Source: an uncultured Flavobacteriaceae bacterium
GTDB taxonomy: Bacteria > Bacteroidota > Bacteroidia > Flavobacteriales > Flavobacteriaceae
DNA: 64,000 nucleotides
NCBI GenBank assembly: GCA_947500445.1
Contig: CANMSB010000012.1
Span: 1-64,000, forward strand
Direction of reading: 5' to 3'
The notes beneath the pieces were generated by a model. The model worked only from the letters and a program-made list of their open reading frames with translations. It made no database searches and had not been told where the DNA came from. How positions within the stretch are numbered: the first letter of the stretch is position 1; each line of letters starts with the position of its first letter. Below, piece by piece: positions 62,757-64,000 of the stretch. Made by a program: the position numbers and the translations under genes.

Positions 62757-63161
62757 CTCGAATTATACAATGTTTCCAGGGGAAAAAGTTGTTGGTTTTG
62801 GTGCTGCAAATTTTATACTTCTTCGATGAACCTAGCGATTTAATCGTCAAAAATTAAAATAAATCGATTAACTGCATCTTCCGTATAATCAGGAATATGC
62901 ACAGTTGGCATGCCATATGCCAACCAACGACAAGACAGACACAGGCGAACGTCCGGCGACATTCCATAAACCCGTCCTTGGTATTGACGCGGCATCTTTA
63001 TGGACGTATCGATCTTTACATTTTCAATATCAAAAATTACCTGCCTTGGCACCGTTTCCAAAGAAGGTAAGGAACAAGTCCACAGAAGAAAAAGAAATAA
63101 AAAAAAGCAAAAGTGTAACAATCGGGAACTTGTTGCATCTTTACAACAAAACATTCACTTT
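62757..63161. other. Divergent spacer between the galactose-oxidase-like gene and the ECF sigma gene
   Basis: No gene supported; open frames on both strands lack protein character. Should contain promoters for both directions, but no clean TTG/TAnnTTTG pair was found (a TAAAATTTG near 62810-62820 on the minus strand has one extra base). Confidence 0.4.
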
Positions 63162-63713
63162 TTGAGCCAGAAAAGAGAACATATTGATGCATTATTACAA
63201 AGATGTATTGAAGGGAAGCAAAGCGCCCAACTTGAAGTTTACAACCGCTATTATAAAGCAATGTACAATACGGCCCTAAGGATCGTAAAGGACAGCGCGG
63301 AAGCGGAGGATGTAATGCAGGAATCGTTTTTGAACGCGTTTACGAAACTGCACAGCTTTAAAGCGGAAGTTACCTTTGGATCTTGGCTAAAACGAATTGT
63401 AGTAAACAACAGCATCTATCATTACAGAAAGCAACAGAAAAAAAATGAAGTTGCCCTGGATGATATTATGTACAAGGTCGAAGACAACGATGCAGTTGTC
63501 GCTGATGAGGGTTTTACACAATTGAAGGCTCAAAAAGTGATGGAAACCATGAATCATTTAAAAGACAACTACAGAGTTTCTTTGACCTTACATTTAATTG
63601 AGGGCTATGATTATGAAGAGATCAGTAGCATTATGAATATTAGCTATGCAAATTGTAGGACTACGATTTCTAGAGCGAAGGAAAGTTTACGAAAAATATT
63701 GATACACGCATAA
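63162..63713 (+). CDS. ECF-type RNA polymerase sigma factor
   Basis: 183 residues from a TTG at 63162 (MSQKREHIDALLQRCIEGKQ), giving the normal length; the frame runs open further upstream to an ATG at 63000, but that extension is lysine-rich and unlike sigma factors. Region 2 (YNRYYKAMYNTALRIVKDSAEAEDVMQESFLNAFTKL) and region 4 (LIEGYDYEEISSIMNISYANCRTTISRAKESLRK) are clear. Followed after two bases by a membrane protein gene, the usual place for an anti-sigma factor. Confidence 0.87.
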   Translation: MSQKREHIDALLQRCIEGKQSAQLEVYNRYYKAMYNTALRIVKDSAEAEDVMQESFLNAFTKLHSFKAEVTFGSWLKRIVVNNSIYHYRKQQKKNEVALDDIMYKVEDNDAVVADEGFTQLKAQKVMETMNHLKDNYRVSLTLHLIEGYDYEEISSIMNISYANCRTTISRAKESLRKILIHA

Positions 63714-63715
63714 CC

Positions 63716-64000
63716 ATGGAAAAAGAAAAATTGGAACAGCTGTTCGATGACCTACAGGGTTCTTTTGACATAGCATCCCCCGAGGAAGGCCATCAAGATC
63801 GCTTTTTGGCAAAACTCAACAGTTCCAAAGGGGTCGTTGCGCTACCAAAAAGGAAAAAAAGCTGGTGGAAACCGGTTTCGATCGCCGCATCGGCAGCAAT
63901 ATTATTGGCCCTGGGAATCGGTCTTTTTACAAAAGGGCTATCAGTGGCGGAGCAAGTGGCCGAAATTTCACCCGAGGTTTCGCAAAGTCAGTTTTATTTT
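63716..64000 (+). CDS. Probable anti-sigma / membrane protein, 5' part only
   Basis: Starts ATG at 63716, two bases after the sigma factor stop, and runs off the window. 95 codons visible: an acidic-amphipathic N-terminal region (EKLEQLFDDLQGSFDIASPE, HQDRFLAKLNSSKG), a basic stretch (PKRKKSWWK) and one transmembrane segment (about 55-73). Layout and position fit an anti-sigma factor with cytoplasmic sigma-binding part and a single membrane span. No zinc-binding HxxxCxxC motif is visible. Confidence 0.65.
   Translation, partial: MEKEKLEQLFDDLQGSFDIASPEEGHQDRFLAKLNSSKGVVALPKRKKSWWKPVSIAASAAILLALGIGLFTKGLSVAEQVAEISPEVSQSQFYF

Noticed and set aside
63000-63161. ATG-started extension of the sigma factor frame
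   Set aside because: The 54 extra residues are lysine-rich and unlike region 1 or 2 of ECF sigma factors. The TTG at 63162 gives the usual start and length.

Overview
The window looks like part of the chromosome of a marine member of the Flavobacteriia (Bacteroidota). Three things point there. Secreted proteins end in type IX secretion (T9SS/Por) sorting domains. Promoters match the Bacteroidota pattern of TTG about 18-20 bases before TAnnTTTG. The gene set is typical of the group: DUF3822, DUF4126, PyrR-PyrB-Rnz, DnaX without the zinc module, SusC/D-free CAZyme clusters and large adhesin-like oxidoreductases. This is inferred from gene content; no species is claimed.

Layout. 1-4.3 kb: a minus-strand operon for Kdo metabolism (DUF4126 membrane protein, kdsB, HAD phosphatase, kdnB-like Kdo 8-oxidase, PlsC-like acyltransferase) ending at a strong bidirectional hairpin terminator. 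4.3-8 kb: RecD-like helicase, divergent from a three-gene operon ending in rsmD. 8.1-11.8 kb: poorly conserved secreted and membrane proteins with long gaps. 12 kb: rnpB (RNase P RNA). 12.8-16.9 kb: a two-domain redoxin lipoprotein, a possible metal-uptake trio (small Cys/His protein, DUF6702, HupE/UreJ) and a DinB lipoprotein. 17.8-19.9 kb: dnaX with a TTG start and an A10 slippery run. 19.9-26.6 kb: a complete, tightly overlapping eboABCDEF operon followed by a TMEM220-family gene. 26.8-34 kb: housekeeping genes (miaE, ppk1-sixA, pdxH, rnz, a small STAS-like gene, pyrB, pyrR). 34.2-46.1 kb: a polysaccharide-utilisation cluster without SusC/SusD (candidate clan GH-A hydrolase, S1 sulfatase, SGNH/SASA esterase, GH106-like rhamnosidase) with GntR- and AraC-type regulators. 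46.6-52.6 kb: rpsA, a LysM protein, cmk and lon. 52.8-62.8 kb: two giant T9SS-secreted oxidoreductases, a PQQ-type sugar dehydrogenase and a galactose-oxidase-like copper radical oxidase. Both carry arrays of the same roughly 90-residue Ig-like domain, and the second contains 3.5 nearly identical 531-bp DNA repeats. 63.2-64 kb: an ECF sigma factor and the start of a probable anti-sigma/membrane gene cut by the window edge.

Non-coding structure is unusually rich. There is a dispersed palindrome (ATACCATTTTAA..TTGAAAATGGTAT), a 185-bp MITE-like element with 21-bp perfect terminal inverted repeats built from the same sequence, and three copies of a second intergenic repeat (ACGAAGTTCTAATGCA..CCGGGTT).

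The items most worth following up are the complete ebo operon, the likely tau/gamma switch in dnaX, the kdnB-kdsB operon lacking kdnA, the twin secreted oxidoreductases with recently expanded domain arrays, and the uncharacterised glycoside hydrolase.
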